64,000 bases of DNA from Gracilariopsis chorda (GCA_003194525.1 NBIV01000031.1:62001-126000), one strand, 5' to 3'. Counted from the first letter of the stretch, positions 33,938 to 45,547 are shown. Numbers and translations are program-made. Notes: a model not told the origin generated them from the letters alone.

Positions 33938-36900
33938 ATGCTCGAGAGCGTACTTGCAGATGTCTTGACAAATGTCCTTGGTCAGTATCTGGAGGGGATT
34001 GATCGCGAAAGCGTGAGTTTTGGAGCATGGTCAGGGCTCGTCGAGCTGCGTAGTGTAGCTTTGCGACCAGAAGCGCTGGCTGTTTTGTTTGAGACGCTCG
34101 GAATCAATCTTCCAGTTACTGTCGAGGCCGGGTTCATTGGACTTCTCAGATTAACAGTTCCTTGGAATGCAATAGGGACTACTCCGGTTCAGATCACCAT
34201 GGAGGATATCACAATCATGGCTCGTCCAGTTCGAGGTGATGGGTCTGATGATTCAGAGCTAGAGTTAAGAGAACGGCGAATCAAAAGAGCTCGCCTAGCC
34301 ACAGATGATGCTGTCCGCGAGGCCTCTTGGGGAGTGAGCTCCGAAACGGAAAGCAAGCCCACAGCTTCCTGGTCCAGCTGGTTGGTTAGCGATGAATTGC
34401 GAGCGAGAATCATCGACAATATCCAAGTCCATCTTAAGGATATCATCATTCGTTTCGAAGATCCCTTTTCGGATAGCCGTCGCCCTTACTTTACGTCGTT
34501 AGTATGCCAATCATTGAAGATTGTGTCTGCGAATGAGAAATGGGAAGAGGCATTTGTTGAACGAGATAATGATTCAAGGACAAGAAAGCTGATTGAAGTC
34601 AAAGGTTTTCATATTGACTGGGCTCCCATCACACCGATGAACGAACCAGGGCTCTCACGTGGAACAAGCGATCACACATCTACCGACTCAAAACCATTTC
34701 AAACTCTAGAAATGCTAAAGCAGTTCATCACACGTGAAACCAATATTCTTCCATCAGACTATGAGCAAGCTGGCTTATCAAGCTTAATCATGCCTGTCGA
34801 CGGTTTTATGCGAATTCTATTATCTCCGAATCACGAACTAGAGATTTCCTCGGTCGATCTTCATGAACTTAAGCCCGCTGTGGATCTTGACATTCGATTT
34901 CCAAGCGTAACTTGTAACTTGAATGATGTGCAATACACTTCTCTCTTACAAACTTCAGTGTACCTCGCGCGTATCAGCACTCGAGGGATACGACCAAAGT
35001 CTCCAAAACTTCGATGGCTTTGGGCTGTAGATCAATTGCTTCCTGGTTTTAGCGCTCGACGGGCAAGGGTATTGCGTCTATCAGAACGGGGAATAGCTGC
35101 CACCGGATCAAAAAGGGTGTTGTACAGTGCACTTCGTAAATCTCTTTTGAAAGCTCGCCGTACGGGTCTTGAAGAACCAAAGGAAATAGCCCAGCAACTA
35201 GAAAATTTGGAAGCATGTACAGACTATGATGAGGTAATTGCTTTCCGTGATTGGGTGGACCGGGAAGTAGAAGCTGACGGCGTGGAATGGCATTCAGAGA
35301 AGAATGAAGGAAAACCAACCTCGACTCAGCAGGACGGGACAACAACATCAACGTTTTGGAGAATGTTGGGTTATGGTAATCAGCAAAGTCAAGGTTCCAT
35401 AAGCACAGTTGCGAAACTGGAAACGAACGAAACGAAGGTTCTTGATAAGCTGAGCAATCCGCAGGAAGTAAAGTCGGGAAACCAAAGCTCCAAAATGGAG
35501 CACCAGTCCGTCTTGTCTCTACGAGTGGCCTTTGTACTACATGGAGTCACTGTTAATCTGGACGAAGGAGGCTTTCCACAACGTTCTCGTCCCCGCCTTT
35601 CGCTTAGTTTACAAAACCTGCGTGTTGGGTTCCTATTGTCTTCTGCTGAGGATCTAATAGCAGAAGCTGTGCTGGGATCTGTGGAAGTTTGGGATGTGGC
35701 AAAGAGCATTCCTCTTGTGTACAACCGCTTTCAAGTAGGGGAACGGCAGCAACCATTTTTGCCAGATTCTATCCAGAGTGCGTATCCAACGGATGTTGGC
35801 GAGGCGATTGAGTCTATTCGAGACGGCTCCAATCCTGCAAGCGATGTTTTAATGCAGGAGGATACATATCAAGACTACGAGAGTGAAAGCTTAATGACTG
35901 ATGTAATCGCTGATCTCAATTGCCCTCGATCTCCATCTTCGTCGCGCACAAATTCTGCATCGCCTTCGAGAAGTGGAAGAAGGCGGGGTAAATCCCGTAT
36001 CTCCATGTCTAGAGATTTAACTCCTCCGACGTTCCGAGTGACTGAGGATGAATTTCTGGGAAGCTCGAAGGGAACATCAAGTTTTCGTAGCAACGCTGCT
36101 GCATTTCGTTACATAAAACGCAAAACGCGCGCAGGTGGTGAAGGACCAACAGCTCCTGCAACGTCTTTGGATGTATCCATTGCGACACTGGAAGCCGTCG
36201 TTGATGGTCCCAAGGGTTCCTTTGTTTGGGGTCTGAAGTTTTGGCGACCGAGAGGATTAGCGCAGGACCCGATAATGGCATTTTTAGGTGCAGCTGCTGG
36301 AGCTCAAATAGCAGAGCTCCGAATGGAGATAGAAGAGGCACTTTTGGCAAACAAAGTACCCCTTCAAATCAACGCCGTAATTCTAGCACCGCGCTTCATA
36401 ATTCCGGGAGCAAGTGAACAATCTCCATCTATAGTAGTGAACATGGGGATCCTTGGAGTCTGTACATCAGATCACTCGCCAACATTCACATCTGATGAGA
36501 GAGAGGTTTCAAGAAGAAGAGTTAGGTATTCGAATTACGTAATGACACTTGACAACCTTGGAGTTTACTTTTGTCCTGATCTCAAGACAGCAGCATCGAA
36601 GTCATTGGAAAGAAGGACTATGAGTGTGGGGAATCCAGATTTGCTTCTTGGACGCGATTTCGCTGGGGTTGATACAACTGGAGTAGAACGAATCATCCGG
36701 CCGTTCTCTCTGAGGTTTATGCTCCAAACTCTGAGAGATGCATCGGTCGTTCAAGTCGCCCACCATCCATCTCGCGACGGAACTTGGGAAGAAGACAAGA
36801 TTGCAAAAGTGAGGATACGGGGAAGAGTGCCTGAAGTGTCTCTGATTCTCTCACAAGGAGCGTTCCAACATCTCCTGGTTACTGTGGAAAAGTGGAGCCG

Positions 36901-39900
36901 AGAACTCCTTCCCAAGCCCACTGAGGACTTAAACCAAAACCAAAGCAGTGCGCATAGTTGGCCCATCTCCTCCCTTTCAGAGCGTTCTTCTCTACGTCAA
37001 ATCCCGGTTCAGGGTAGTAGACGCTTGTCAGAGTCCCAGAGACATGAGGGACAAATTCTTGAAGCTTTACCAACGGCACTAGCGTCTTATGACATCAGGG
37101 TTTTGCTGAAAAAAGTGTCGATTGAGCTGCAGGAAAGGGCAAACGTGCGGTTGTTAACAGTGACAGCGTCACAACTTGAAGGGAATATAACAAAGACTAG
37201 GAGAACGAACTTGCAAGCCTGGTTTTCTCTACAGAGCTGGTCCGTCACGGATAGCAGTCGAGGAAGCACTGCCGCGTATCGACGACTGGCATACGCAGGA
37301 AATCTTTCGGGGTCGAAAGGCGTGTCACCTCCGAGGAGTCTTTCTGGGGCATCAGATGCACATGAGCAAGATGTCGAAGAGGATAAGAATTTCATTACGG
37401 TAAGATACAACCTTGACTTTGGCACGAAGCGACAGCGCATACAATTCCATTTTCTTTCGCTGCACGTTATCTGTGTTCGCGAAACGTACATACGATTAGC
37501 GAAGTATTTTCGAACAGTTCGTAAGTACGTGAAAGCAAATCGTTTTCGAGGAGCTAGTCCACCAGAATATACGGCGGTCGTCGAAGACAAAGAACCTGTT
37601 TTATGGGATGGCACTTCCAGTCCATCCGCATCAGAAACACCACGGACGCAGACTGGCCTAGGAGTGTTTGAGACTTATATAAGCTCAGAGTTTGACGGGC
37701 TAAACTGTCAGTTGATTGCATCTGGGGGTGTAGTAGCGCTCTTGGAAATGAAGGAAAGCAAAATTCAATATCATAGAGGGAAAAGAAACGTGACAAAGGC
37801 TTGGGGAGAGTGTCGATATTTTACGGTCCAAGATCTCACGTCTCCTTTGCGGGATCATGTTTCTGTCATAACGTACGAAAAGCCCGATCTTTCCGTGGAT
37901 GAAATGTTTGGAACGAATCTTGACAACCAGTCTACCAGGGACCATACAGCTGATACCCGTGATGAATGGGTTTTATCTATACCGCACTCGAAGAATGGGG
38001 ATTACAATTTGCGCGCAAACTTTCGAGGCATCAAGGTAACTTTTCTTTACAGATTCTGCGATGTTATTTCGCAGTACTTCAGGGTTCTATGGGACCATCT
38101 TAAGCCTATACTGGACCTTATTGCCGATACGCATGAGACATTGCAAACTGACGCACAAACTGGTCATCCCAACTCGTTGAACCAACAAGCAAGCAAACTT
38201 GGTATCAATCTCGGACTAGACGATCTAAGTGTCCGGCTTCCTCGACATTCAGCATGCTCATCTGAGGCGGTGAACATTCACGTTCCAAGTGTCCGTGTGT
38301 CTAACTCCGTAATCGATGATGAAGAAGTCGTATGGAAATGCAGTTTCTCTGGCGCCCAGTTTGCGACGGAATACATTCTTCAGAATATCTCAACCGGTCC
38401 AGTGTCGGTGTCTTCTTCTTTTCTCACCGACTTCATGGCTGAGTTTGTTGCGAAATCTGTGAATCAGAGCAGCCTCTTTTCTTCATCTTCTTCACCTCGC
38501 ACAGAAATATTGTTCAATGCTTACAAAGGTCTTTGTATGAACTTGAGTGAGGCCCAGTATACTATATTGTACTTCGTAATGACTGAGAATCTTGCAGAGA
38601 CAGTAACTGAACTTGATCTTTCGCTTGGGATTGACAGCCCGGATCATGAGATTCCTGATGAAGCACGGGAGGGAAGAATAGACAACACCAAAGCGTCTGA
38701 CTTCAAGCAGGAGTCTTTTTTGCCTATTGCTGATGGAGATATTGATCCCCAACTGGACACGTCCAAAGATAGTAGTTTGGAGACAATTACTCTCGTTGCT
38801 TCTGCTCCTATGTTCATTCTTGAAGTTTCTCGTGGGTGGGACGTAGCGCAGGAGTCATGCAAGATTCTTGGTGTAAGGCTAAAGAATTGCAAGATGGTAC
38901 TCAGGCGCTTTATTCCAGCTCGGCTTGTGTTCGAAGTTGATGCTAAACTGCTTTCCTTGGAGGACTTGCGTTCTGAATCGACACGACGAATGCGTGAGTT
39001 TGCCGTTCCACTTTCCATGGGGGTCGAACCGGGATCAATGAGTTCAGCTCGGACCACAGATTCTCTTCAGAACTTCTCGATAGTTTACGACAAACTTGGA
39101 GCGGACCGACCGGCTATAGTTATGCTGTTGAGTCGTTTACAGATTGATATGCCGCTTGATCTGCTTCGAGATTTGACGTATATTGCAATACCTGGATGGC
39201 CTTTTCTCAGTTCTTCCGCGTTTCCCCCTGAATTCACATACATTGGTCGAACCCTGAATATCGTGCTGAGTGATTCTCAGCTTCTACTCCAAACCCATCA
39301 ACATTACAACGATCGTAGAGCCCTTGCAATGGTCGGAGAATTCGAAGTAAAAATGGAATGGATGAGGCACACCGGAGCAAAAATTGTATCACTCCAGACG
39401 AGGCAAATGGAAATCTCTTGCGTGGGAGAGATTCAATCTTTGGAAGAAGAACACGATATTCTGGGCGCCAAGAGTCTTTCCGCCAAGCCTATCGAAGCCT
39501 CTAAGACTCCACTTTTGTACCCAACAAACTGTTTTGTTGAGTACGTTGGTCCAGACGTTGATGACAATGGCTGCAGATTAAGTTTAACATCAGATTCGTT
39601 TCTATGTCTTATCAACGTGGGAGATATACAGCTCTTGCAAGCAGTTGGCGAAGCGGTACTTCGAAAGCGAGATTCTTATATTTCCACGAGAAACTGGAAA
39701 CATCCAGCTGGATTTCCCGGTCAGTTTTCTGCTGAGATGAACCCTAAAAAAGAGCGACGGCGCAAAGCACTTAAGAGCATGAGCGTATCTGTCACGATTT
39801 CTGCACTGCGAGGTATTCTTTCTGATCACAGCAGTGGTCAATTCATTCCAGTTCTCGAAACAAAGTTGTCATCGCTGCGTTTCAACTCACATGGCGAAAG

Positions 39901-42900
39901 TATTTTTCAGGTTGAAGGAGAAGTTTCAATGGATCTCTTTAACTCTGAAAAAGGCTGGTGGGAACCAGCTTTAGAACCATGGCAATTGTCGGCTAGTATG
40001 AGCCAGGGATTAAGTGGTTCAGTGTCATATGTCATTCGCTCGGACCAGAGAGCAAATTTCAACATTACGCCCACTACAATCACGGCACTTCCTACGGTGC
40101 TTAGAACTCTTTCTGCAGCCTCAGCAAAGACGTCAAACCCTACCAAACTTCACTCACAAAGATTGCGCTTGTATGGCGCAGACACTGCTCGAAGACCTGC
40201 CGTTGCAGCGTTTTTCGTGAAGAATGAGCTTGGTATCCCCATTAACATGAATTTACCTTCAACTTCCCATCGCTTAACAATCAGTCATGGCTCTGAAATT
40301 GAGATTGGAGCGCAAAGCGAGAGTCTAGTTTCTTCAGGAGCAGATGACCTGGACAAGTCGCGAGAATCAGCTTTGCGTTGTTCATTAACAGTATCTTCGT
40401 ACTTTTCGAAGACTGTGTCCGCAGGGGAAGTCGGTCTGTTTCCATTGACATTTTTCCCAACGGGCGGAGGAAAGGACGAGCTCATTAGGAAGCCATTGTA
40501 CGCCCTATGGGAAGTGAGAATGAGTAACGGCGTTCCGCTATGCACTGTGCGGTCCCAATATCGTGTCATAAATCAGACAAAGTGTTCGATGGGGCTGCTC
40601 ATTTCAAAGGAAGAAGTGCAAACCTCAGAAAAGAATGTGTTGGGTGATGGAATCATACGGCTTGAACAAGGTGAAAGCTTCTCAGTTCCGATACAAGACA
40701 TAAAGAGTGGGATTGCAATTCGCCCGTTTAACCCGATGGGAAACGAAGGTTCTTCCATTTTCGACTGGAGCATGCCCCTGCCCAGCATGAAATGGCTTCG
40801 CAGAATGGCACGAATGTCACAGCAGACTGCTGAAAGCAAGACAAGCCAAAAAAGGAAGCAAAGAAGTTACAGCCAAGACGTGTTTGTCTCGTGCAAAGCA
40901 CTTGGTGGCAGCCAATGTGACTTTTTCGTGAAAGTTGTTCCCAATTCTTCGCATTTGTTCGGTACTAATCGACCGCTTAAGCATGGTTGGATTGATGTAT
41001 CACTTCTTGCTCCGGTCGTTCTCCAAAACAATCTCCCTCGCTCCGTGTATTACAAGGTTTCTCGGAACGACAAGTTCGGCCTCCATCAATCGGAATCCTC
41101 AGACGGTTTTGGGGAAACAATATTCGCGGCAGGAAGAGTTAACCCCTTCGAAGCAGAGCAACTTCATTTTTCTGGAGAGAATATGAACTATAGCTTGCTA
41201 TCTCTAGCGTTTGACAATGTCCAAACCTCTCCTAATAGAAGACGAATTTCTATCCCAGAGTTTGGACCCCCGATTAACCTATCGGACGTTGAAAGTGGAA
41301 AGGTGAAAGCTATATTTTCAAGTCCGGATAAGGGATCAACTGATTCTAGGAAACAAGCGAGGAAGGATTTTCGATGCTTAGTATATCCAGACAAGTCAAT
41401 CTCCGGAAAGTTTTCTGTTTCAGCAGGAGTATGGGTTCGTAATAGGTCAGACACAACTCTAGAGATATGCAGCAGAGGGTCTTTTTACGCTGGAGGTAGC
41501 CAGTCCATTATTCTCCGCCAACGTCCTCCCTTCGAGGAACCAGATGAATACGTCTGTTTTGAAGGTCCATACCTCTCGGTTCGTATCCCTGCCAATGGTA
41601 GAGAGCAAAGCTTTGATAATGATCTTGATTCTTCTAGTTGGTGGACAACACCTTCCTCATTACAGGATATGAAGAAACCGGTTGCCGTCAATGTTTGTAG
41701 ACGTTCTCTTATCCTAGACGTTCGTCCGGCAGACGGTATAGAACAAACTAAGATCGTTACCATTCGAAACCAGTCATGGATATTGAATAGTACGATGAAA
41801 CCGCTGCAATGGTGCCAGGCTAGTTCTTTGGATGCACATGGAAACTGCCCAACAAGGAGCGTAAGTATGCTTGATCCCGGAAGAGCCAGCGCAGTTCATT
41901 GGGAAACGAGGTCATCGTACAAGGCAGTACACTTACGGCTCTCCACGGAAGACGGCTATAGTGATTGGATTTGGTCCCCAGCTGTCCCGCTGAACATCGG
42001 TTTCTCAAGGGAGCTGCCTGCAAAAATGTATCGCCCGAAGACTCATGAGCAACACATCGCCAGAGTTGACTCGAAGAAGATTGGAGGCGGTTCAAGGGCG
42101 CTTATTATCTTTCCAGAAGACAGACAGAACCCTCCGTACAGAATAGTCAATTTCTGCACCGAAAGAGCTGTTTCTTTTGCCCAGATCGGATCTCACGAAA
42201 GACCTTGGCTTGTGCGAGGTGGAAAGAGCACTCGTTATTCTTGGGATGATCCTTTAGCTCCACCAGGAAAACGAATGCTATCGGTGCGTATCCTTGAGAG
42301 GAAAGACTTACTTGAAGCGAGAAGTGGATTAGCCCATCCAGCACATGAAGCATTTGACCTTAGCATTGACGTCTTGGGTGAAAGAGTTCTAGTGCTTTCG
42401 GAGGGTTATGACCCAAAGGTTGTCATCAGCGTTTCAGTTCAAGGAGCTACAAAGATCGTAACATTTGCTGACGAGGGTAGCGACGTCGAGTCACATTCTC
42501 CAAAGAAAGTTGCGATGGAAACGCGGAATTCTACTCAGACAGTTCCTGCTCCCGTACCCGTCGTTGCATGGGACGATATCAGCCATACTACGAACCGAGA
42601 TGGGTCCCTGCCAGTCGACCGTAATCAGAAGGAGTCACTTGCGACCCTAAGCGATTATCCTCCAAAGCCAAAAGGTACACCTCAGAGACCAGATATCGGG
42701 ACCAGTAGCAACTCAAACACTGCTGTGTACCTAAATTCGATTGGCGTTTCTGTAATCGATGCGGAACCATCCGAGCTCATATACGCACGCGCACACGGTA
42801 TTCTAATGAATGTCGAGACTAACAGTGATGCGCAAGTGGTTTCCGTTCATATTCAAGAGTTCCAAATCGACAACCAACTGCATCAGACTATCTATCCAGT

Positions 42901-45547
42901 ACTGCTCTCTGTGACGAATCCACAAGCGGGTCTAGTTCAGTCTTCATCTGGAGAGATGTACGCGGAGTCCGGGGCTATTGCGCTCACCATAAACCGCAAG
43001 ATAACGAACGGGGACATTGTGATGATACAGAGCTTTCAATCAGCTATAAACCCGTTCCATTTATGCTTTGAAGACAAGATAATCTTAAAGATGCTTCGCT
43101 TCCTTTCTGACGCATCCATTGTTGGAAGCAGTACCCCTATGGATGTTGGTGGTAGGACTGATGGAGATTTTCGTATCTTCCAAACTTTGTTGCCTACTTC
43201 ACCTAACTCTGGTGGCAACCTTGCAAGCCGAAGACAGGTTGGAAGCCTTCCCTCTTCACGTCGTATATATGTACATGATTTCAAAATCAACAGTTCGTTA
43301 CTTCGTCTAACGTCAGCTGGAAGCGGTGCCGCTGTTGCGAAAGCAGCCGGGCTTGGTCTAACGGTGAGCACTATCTTAGGCCTCATTTTGAACGTTGAGA
43401 ACTGTGAATTTCAATTAGCGGCTCTACAGGTGCAGAATGTCTTTGATTCATTGCATCATTTCGCTGCTCTGGTAAGGGAGTACTACATGACTCAGTTAAG
43501 CAACCAAAGAATGAAACTTCTAGCATCAAATGCGCTTGTGGGAAATCCTGCAGCTTTGTTTGATGCTGTAGGTACTGGTGCCAAGGACTTTTTCAATGAA
43601 TCTGGAAAGGCAAAAGGCTCTGCCGAATTCATTGCGAGCGTTGGTCGTGGTTCTAAATCTCTGCTTAGTCACACTGTGGGTGGAATCATGGAATCAGTCA
43701 GTGGCATTCCTCGCGCAGTGTCCTCAGGTCTTGAAAAAGCTGTAGGCGATAACGCTTATCTTGCAGAGCGACAGCGAATCCGAATGGGAAGTGGTGCCAG
43801 AGGCTCAGCTTCTAAGAATCCTGCACAAGGTTTTGCTACTGGCGCCCTATCATTTGCTCACGGAATTTCGTCGGGGGTCACTGGTTTCATACGTGAACCG
43901 GTGCAGGGGGCGAAGCAGGGAGGTGCAGGAGGTCTGCTTAAAGGAATTGGAAAGGCTTTCATTGGTGGAGTTGCCAAACCTGTGGCTGGAGCTATTGATT
44001 TTATTGCGGAACCGGCTGCTGGTTTATCCCGGCAAATTGCGGACGATCGCGCTTGGGTGCCTTCTGTGGTAGAAAGGCCGCCCCGTGCTTTCCGTGGTGA
44101 AGGCAAGAGAGTTGAGCGGTATGACCGTCGTTTCTCCATTGGAGTTTGTCTTTACAAAGCCGTCAAGGAATACAACAGCATAACATTAGACACAGGTTTA
44201 ATGGACTGGGTAGAACTAAGTGACCGAGACGGTCGTTCTGATGCGGATTCGGATCTATGGGCATGGGAAATCATTAGACAATACGCTCGAAGTATGCCCG
44301 GCTGGAAGAAAGCTCCAAACACCTCACAAAGGGGGTCGCGAGCTGCTTCGAGTACGGAGACTCGTGTGGAGAAAACCAGAGTAGCGATGACAACGGATTC
44401 AGACATTCTAGTCGCCACGTTAGACTGCAAATTGGTCGCATGGATATCGCTTTGGTGCGATGCTAACTATGACGTCTGGAGTGATGGCAAAGATGTTGTG
44501 ATCTCTGGGAGGATGGGAGAAACCCAAGGTGGAGAAGAGACTCGTGGTGGAACAATTGGAGGAAATCTTGTCAACGCACCATGGGATGCCCCGTATGTTG
44601 AGCGTAAACGGCGCCCACGTGCTGGTGAGCGGTTCGAGGAACGCGTTACATGCGGATCAGCGGCTGCGAGTGATGACTTGCGAAGACGTGTTGTGCAGAC
44701 TGTGCGTTTACTTCAGGAAGAGCGCGAAGCAAAGCCAGGTATATGGAGAAGTGCCAACGATGCCTCTCAAAGTCTGGAATTATTTGCACTTGGCAGTGGA
44801 GGCGAAGGTGACAATGAGATGAAGATGCAAGCTGGTGTCTCTAAGAGTTCCGCTGGAGCATTGGAATTAGGGAGACTCGGACGTGCCGCTTCGGGGGGCT
44901 GGCGTGGAAGAGGTGAAGCATTACAGAGGGACCGTAGATCCGCAAGCTTAGAACGGACTGTACGCAGGCTAAGCAGTTCGAGGCGACCATCTAGGCGCGG
45001 AGGGCTACGATTTATAGTCGTGAACAAGCTGGAGACGCACATGACTCTAGTCATGCGCGAGGAGCAGTTGTATGGTACGACATGGAGTGGGAATCTTGCA
45101 CGAGAAATTGAAGCATTTGATGCGCAAGCAATTGAGACAAAGGGTGTGGAGAATGGTGATGAAATAACAGGCTGCGTTGTCTATGCTATTGTAGACGAGA
45201 AGAAGGAACAAGTTGGGGAGGTGGCCATTGAATTGTTCTGCGGACGAGACAGAGCAGCATCATTCACAACGAAATCAAGTGTTGGCTTCCACGCAACGTT
45301 TGAAAGAGAAGGAAGTCATGGCGCATTTGTTTTTGAAGTTCATCAGGCTCCAGATCAAGAACAAGAGAGTGAATCTGAAAGGCGTATGCCGGAAAACGTC
45401 GAAAGGACGCCTGCAGAGACTGTGAGTGATGAAAACATGGTTCAGCAGCTGGTTGACATTGGCTTCTCTCTGGATGACGCTGTCGTAGCTCTAGCTGAGG
45501 CAGACGGGGATATGGTCAAAGCAGTGGACATTCTGACCAGAAAGTAG
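33938..45547 (+). CDS. VPS13-family bridge-like lipid transfer protein with C-terminal UBA
   Basis: A single 11.6-kb exon encodes 3869 residues. The N-terminus is the chorein domain (MLESVLADVLTNVLGQYLEGID, then GAWSGLVELRSVALRPEAL and VPWNAIGTTPVQITMEDI). Beta-strand-rich repeats that form the lipid groove follow. The mid-C-terminal region (about residues 2000-2900) carries the VAB-like repeats, then the DH-like/ATG2-C segment near residue 3200 (NPAALFDAVGTGAKDFFNE, GLLKGIGKAFIGGVAKPVAGAIDF). VPS13 proteins move phospholipids at membrane contact sites. The last ~40 residues (VQQLVDIGFSLDDAVVALAEADGDMVKAVDIL) form a UBA domain, an unusual end for this family. ATG 33938 matches the family start exactly. 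No frame break occurs along the whole length. Confidence 0.95.
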   Translation: MLESVLADVLTNVLGQYLEGIDRESVSFGAWSGLVELRSVALRPEALAVLFETLGINLPVTVEAGFIGLLRLTVPWNAIGTTPVQITMEDITIMARPVRGDGSDDSELELRERRIKRARLATDDAVREASWGVSSETESKPTASWSSWLVSDELRARIIDNIQVHLKDIIIRFEDPFSDSRRPYFTSLVCQSLKIVSANEKWEEAFVERDNDSRTRKLIEVKGFHIDWAPITPMNEPGLSRGTSDHTSTDSKPFQTLEMLKQFITRETNILPSDYEQAGLSSLIMPVDGFMRILLSPNHELEISSVDLHELKPAVDLDIRFPSVTCNLNDVQYTSLLQTSVYLARISTRGIRPKSPKLRWLWAVDQLLPGFSARRARVLRLSERGIAATGSKRVLYSALRKSLLKARRTGLEEPKEIAQQLENLEACTDYDEVIAFRDWVDREVEADGVEWHSEKNEGKPTSTQQDGTTTSTFWRMLGYGNQQSQGSISTVAKLETNETKVLDKLSNPQEVKSGNQSSKMEHQSVLSLRVAFVLHGVTVNLDEGGFPQRSRPRLSLSLQNLRVGFLLSSAEDLIAEAVLGSVEVWDVAKSIPLVYNRFQVGERQQPFLPDSIQSAYPTDVGEAIESIRDGSNPASDVLMQEDTYQDYESESLMTDVIADLNCPRSPSSSRTNSASPSRSGRRRGKSRISMSRDLTPPTFRVTEDEFLGSSKGTSSFRSNAAAFRYIKRKTRAGGEGPTAPATSLDVSIATLEAVVDGPKGSFVWGLKFWRPRGLAQDPIMAFLGAAAGAQIAELRMEIEEALLANKVPLQINAVILAPRFIIPGASEQSPSIVVNMGILGVCTSDHSPTFTSDEREVSRRRVRYSNYVMTLDNLGVYFCPDLKTAASKSLERRTMSVGNPDLLLGRDFAGVDTTGVERIIRPFSLRFMLQTLRDASVVQVAHHPSRDGTWEEDKIAKVRIRGRVPEVSLILSQGAFQHLLVTVEKWSRELLPKPTEDLNQNQSSAHSWPISSLSERSSLRQIPVQGSRRLSESQRHEGQILEALPTALASYDIRVLLKKVSIELQERANVRLLTVTASQLEGNITKTRRTNLQAWFSLQSWSVTDSSRGSTAAYRRLAYAGNLSGSKGVSPPRSLSGASDAHEQDVEEDKNFITVRYNLDFGTKRQRIQFHFLSLHVICVRETYIRLAKYFRTVRKYVKANRFRGASPPEYTAVVEDKEPVLWDGTSSPSASETPRTQTGLGVFETYISSEFDGLNCQLIASGGVVALLEMKESKIQYHRGKRNVTKAWGECRYFTVQDLTSPLRDHVSVITYEKPDLSVDEMFGTNLDNQSTRDHTADTRDEWVLSIPHSKNGDYNLRANFRGIKVTFLYRFCDVISQYFRVLWDHLKPILDLIADTHETLQTDAQTGHPNSLNQQASKLGINLGLDDLSVRLPRHSACSSEAVNIHVPSVRVSNSVIDDEEVVWKCSFSGAQFATEYILQNISTGPVSVSSSFLTDFMAEFVAKSVNQSSLFSSSSSPRTEILFNAYKGLCMNLSEAQYTILYFVMTENLAETVTELDLSLGIDSPDHEIPDEAREGRIDNTKASDFKQESFLPIADGDIDPQLDTSKDSSLETITLVASAPMFILEVSRGWDVAQESCKILGVRLKNCKMVLRRFIPARLVFEVDAKLLSLEDLRSESTRRMREFAVPLSMGVEPGSMSSARTTDSLQNFSIVYDKLGADRPAIVMLLSRLQIDMPLDLLRDLTYIAIPGWPFLSSSAFPPEFTYIGRTLNIVLSDSQLLLQTHQHYNDRRALAMVGEFEVKMEWMRHTGAKIVSLQTRQMEISCVGEIQSLEEEHDILGAKSLSAKPIEASKTPLLYPTNCFVEYVGPDVDDNGCRLSLTSDSFLCLINVGDIQLLQAVGEAVLRKRDSYISTRNWKHPAGFPGQFSAEMNPKKERRRKALKSMSVSVTISALRGILSDHSSGQFIPVLETKLSSLRFNSHGESIFQVEGEVSMDLFNSEKGWWEPALEPWQLSASMSQGLSGSVSYVIRSDQRANFNITPTTITALPTVLRTLSAASAKTSNPTKLHSQRLRLYGADTARRPAVAAFFVKNELGIPINMNLPSTSHRLTISHGSEIEIGAQSESLVSSGADDLDKSRESALRCSLTVSSYFSKTVSAGEVGLFPLTFFPTGGGKDELIRKPLYALWEVRMSNGVPLCTVRSQYRVINQTKCSMGLLISKEEVQTSEKNVLGDGIIRLEQGESFSVPIQDIKSGIAIRPFNPMGNEGSSIFDWSMPLPSMKWLRRMARMSQQTAESKTSQKRKQRSYSQDVFVSCKALGGSQCDFFVKVVPNSSHLFGTNRPLKHGWIDVSLLAPVVLQNNLPRSVYYKVSRNDKFGLHQSESSDGFGETIFAAGRVNPFEAEQLHFSGENMNYSLLSLAFDNVQTSPNRRRISIPEFGPPINLSDVESGKVKAIFSSPDKGSTDSRKQARKDFRCLVYPDKSISGKFSVSAGVWVRNRSDTTLEICSRGSFYAGGSQSIILRQRPPFEEPDEYVCFEGPYLSVRIPANGREQSFDNDLDSSSWWTTPSSLQDMKKPVAVNVCRRSLILDVRPADGIEQTKIVTIRNQSWILNSTMKPLQWCQASSLDAHGNCPTRSVSMLDPGRASAVHWETRSSYKAVHLRLSTEDGYSDWIWSPAVPLNIGFSRELPAKMYRPKTHEQHIARVDSKKIGGGSRALIIFPEDRQNPPYRIVNFCTERAVSFAQIGSHERPWLVRGGKSTRYSWDDPLAPPGKRMLSVRILERKDLLEARSGLAHPAHEAFDLSIDVLGERVLVLSEGYDPKVVISVSVQGATKIVTFADEGSDVESHSPKKVAMETRNSTQTVPAPVPVVAWDDISHTTNRDGSLPVDRNQKESLATLSDYPPKPKGTPQRPDIGTSSNSNTAVYLNSIGVSVIDAEPSELIYARAHGILMNVETNSDAQVVSVHIQEFQIDNQLHQTIYPVLLSVTNPQAGLVQSSSGEMYAESGAIALTINRKITNGDIVMIQSFQSAINPFHLCFEDKIILKMLRFLSDASIVGSSTPMDVGGRTDGDFRIFQTLLPTSPNSGGNLASRRQVGSLPSSRRIYVHDFKINSSLLRLTSAGSGAAVAKAAGLGLTVSTILGLILNVENCEFQLAALQVQNVFDSLHHFAALVREYYMTQLSNQRMKLLASNALVGNPAALFDAVGTGAKDFFNESGKAKGSAEFIASVGRGSKSLLSHTVGGIMESVSGIPRAVSSGLEKAVGDNAYLAERQRIRMGSGARGSASKNPAQGFATGALSFAHGISSGVTGFIREPVQGAKQGGAGGLLKGIGKAFIGGVAKPVAGAIDFIAEPAAGLSRQIADDRAWVPSVVERPPRAFRGEGKRVERYDRRFSIGVCLYKAVKEYNSITLDTGLMDWVELSDRDGRSDADSDLWAWEIIRQYARSMPGWKKAPNTSQRGSRAASSTETRVEKTRVAMTTDSDILVATLDCKLVAWISLWCDANYDVWSDGKDVVISGRMGETQGGEETRGGTIGGNLVNAPWDAPYVERKRRPRAGERFEERVTCGSAAASDDLRRRVVQTVRLLQEEREAKPGIWRSANDASQSLELFALGSGGEGDNEMKMQAGVSKSSAGALELGRLGRAASGGWRGRGEALQRDRRSASLERTVRRLSSSRRPSRRGGLRFIVVNKLETHMTLVMREEQLYGTTWSGNLAREIEAFDAQAIETKGVENGDEITGCVVYAIVDEKKEQVGEVAIELFCGRDRAASFTTKSSVGFHATFEREGSHGAFVFEVHQAPDQEQESESERRMPENVERTPAETVSDENMVQQLVDIGFSLDDAVVALAEADGDMVKAVDILTRK

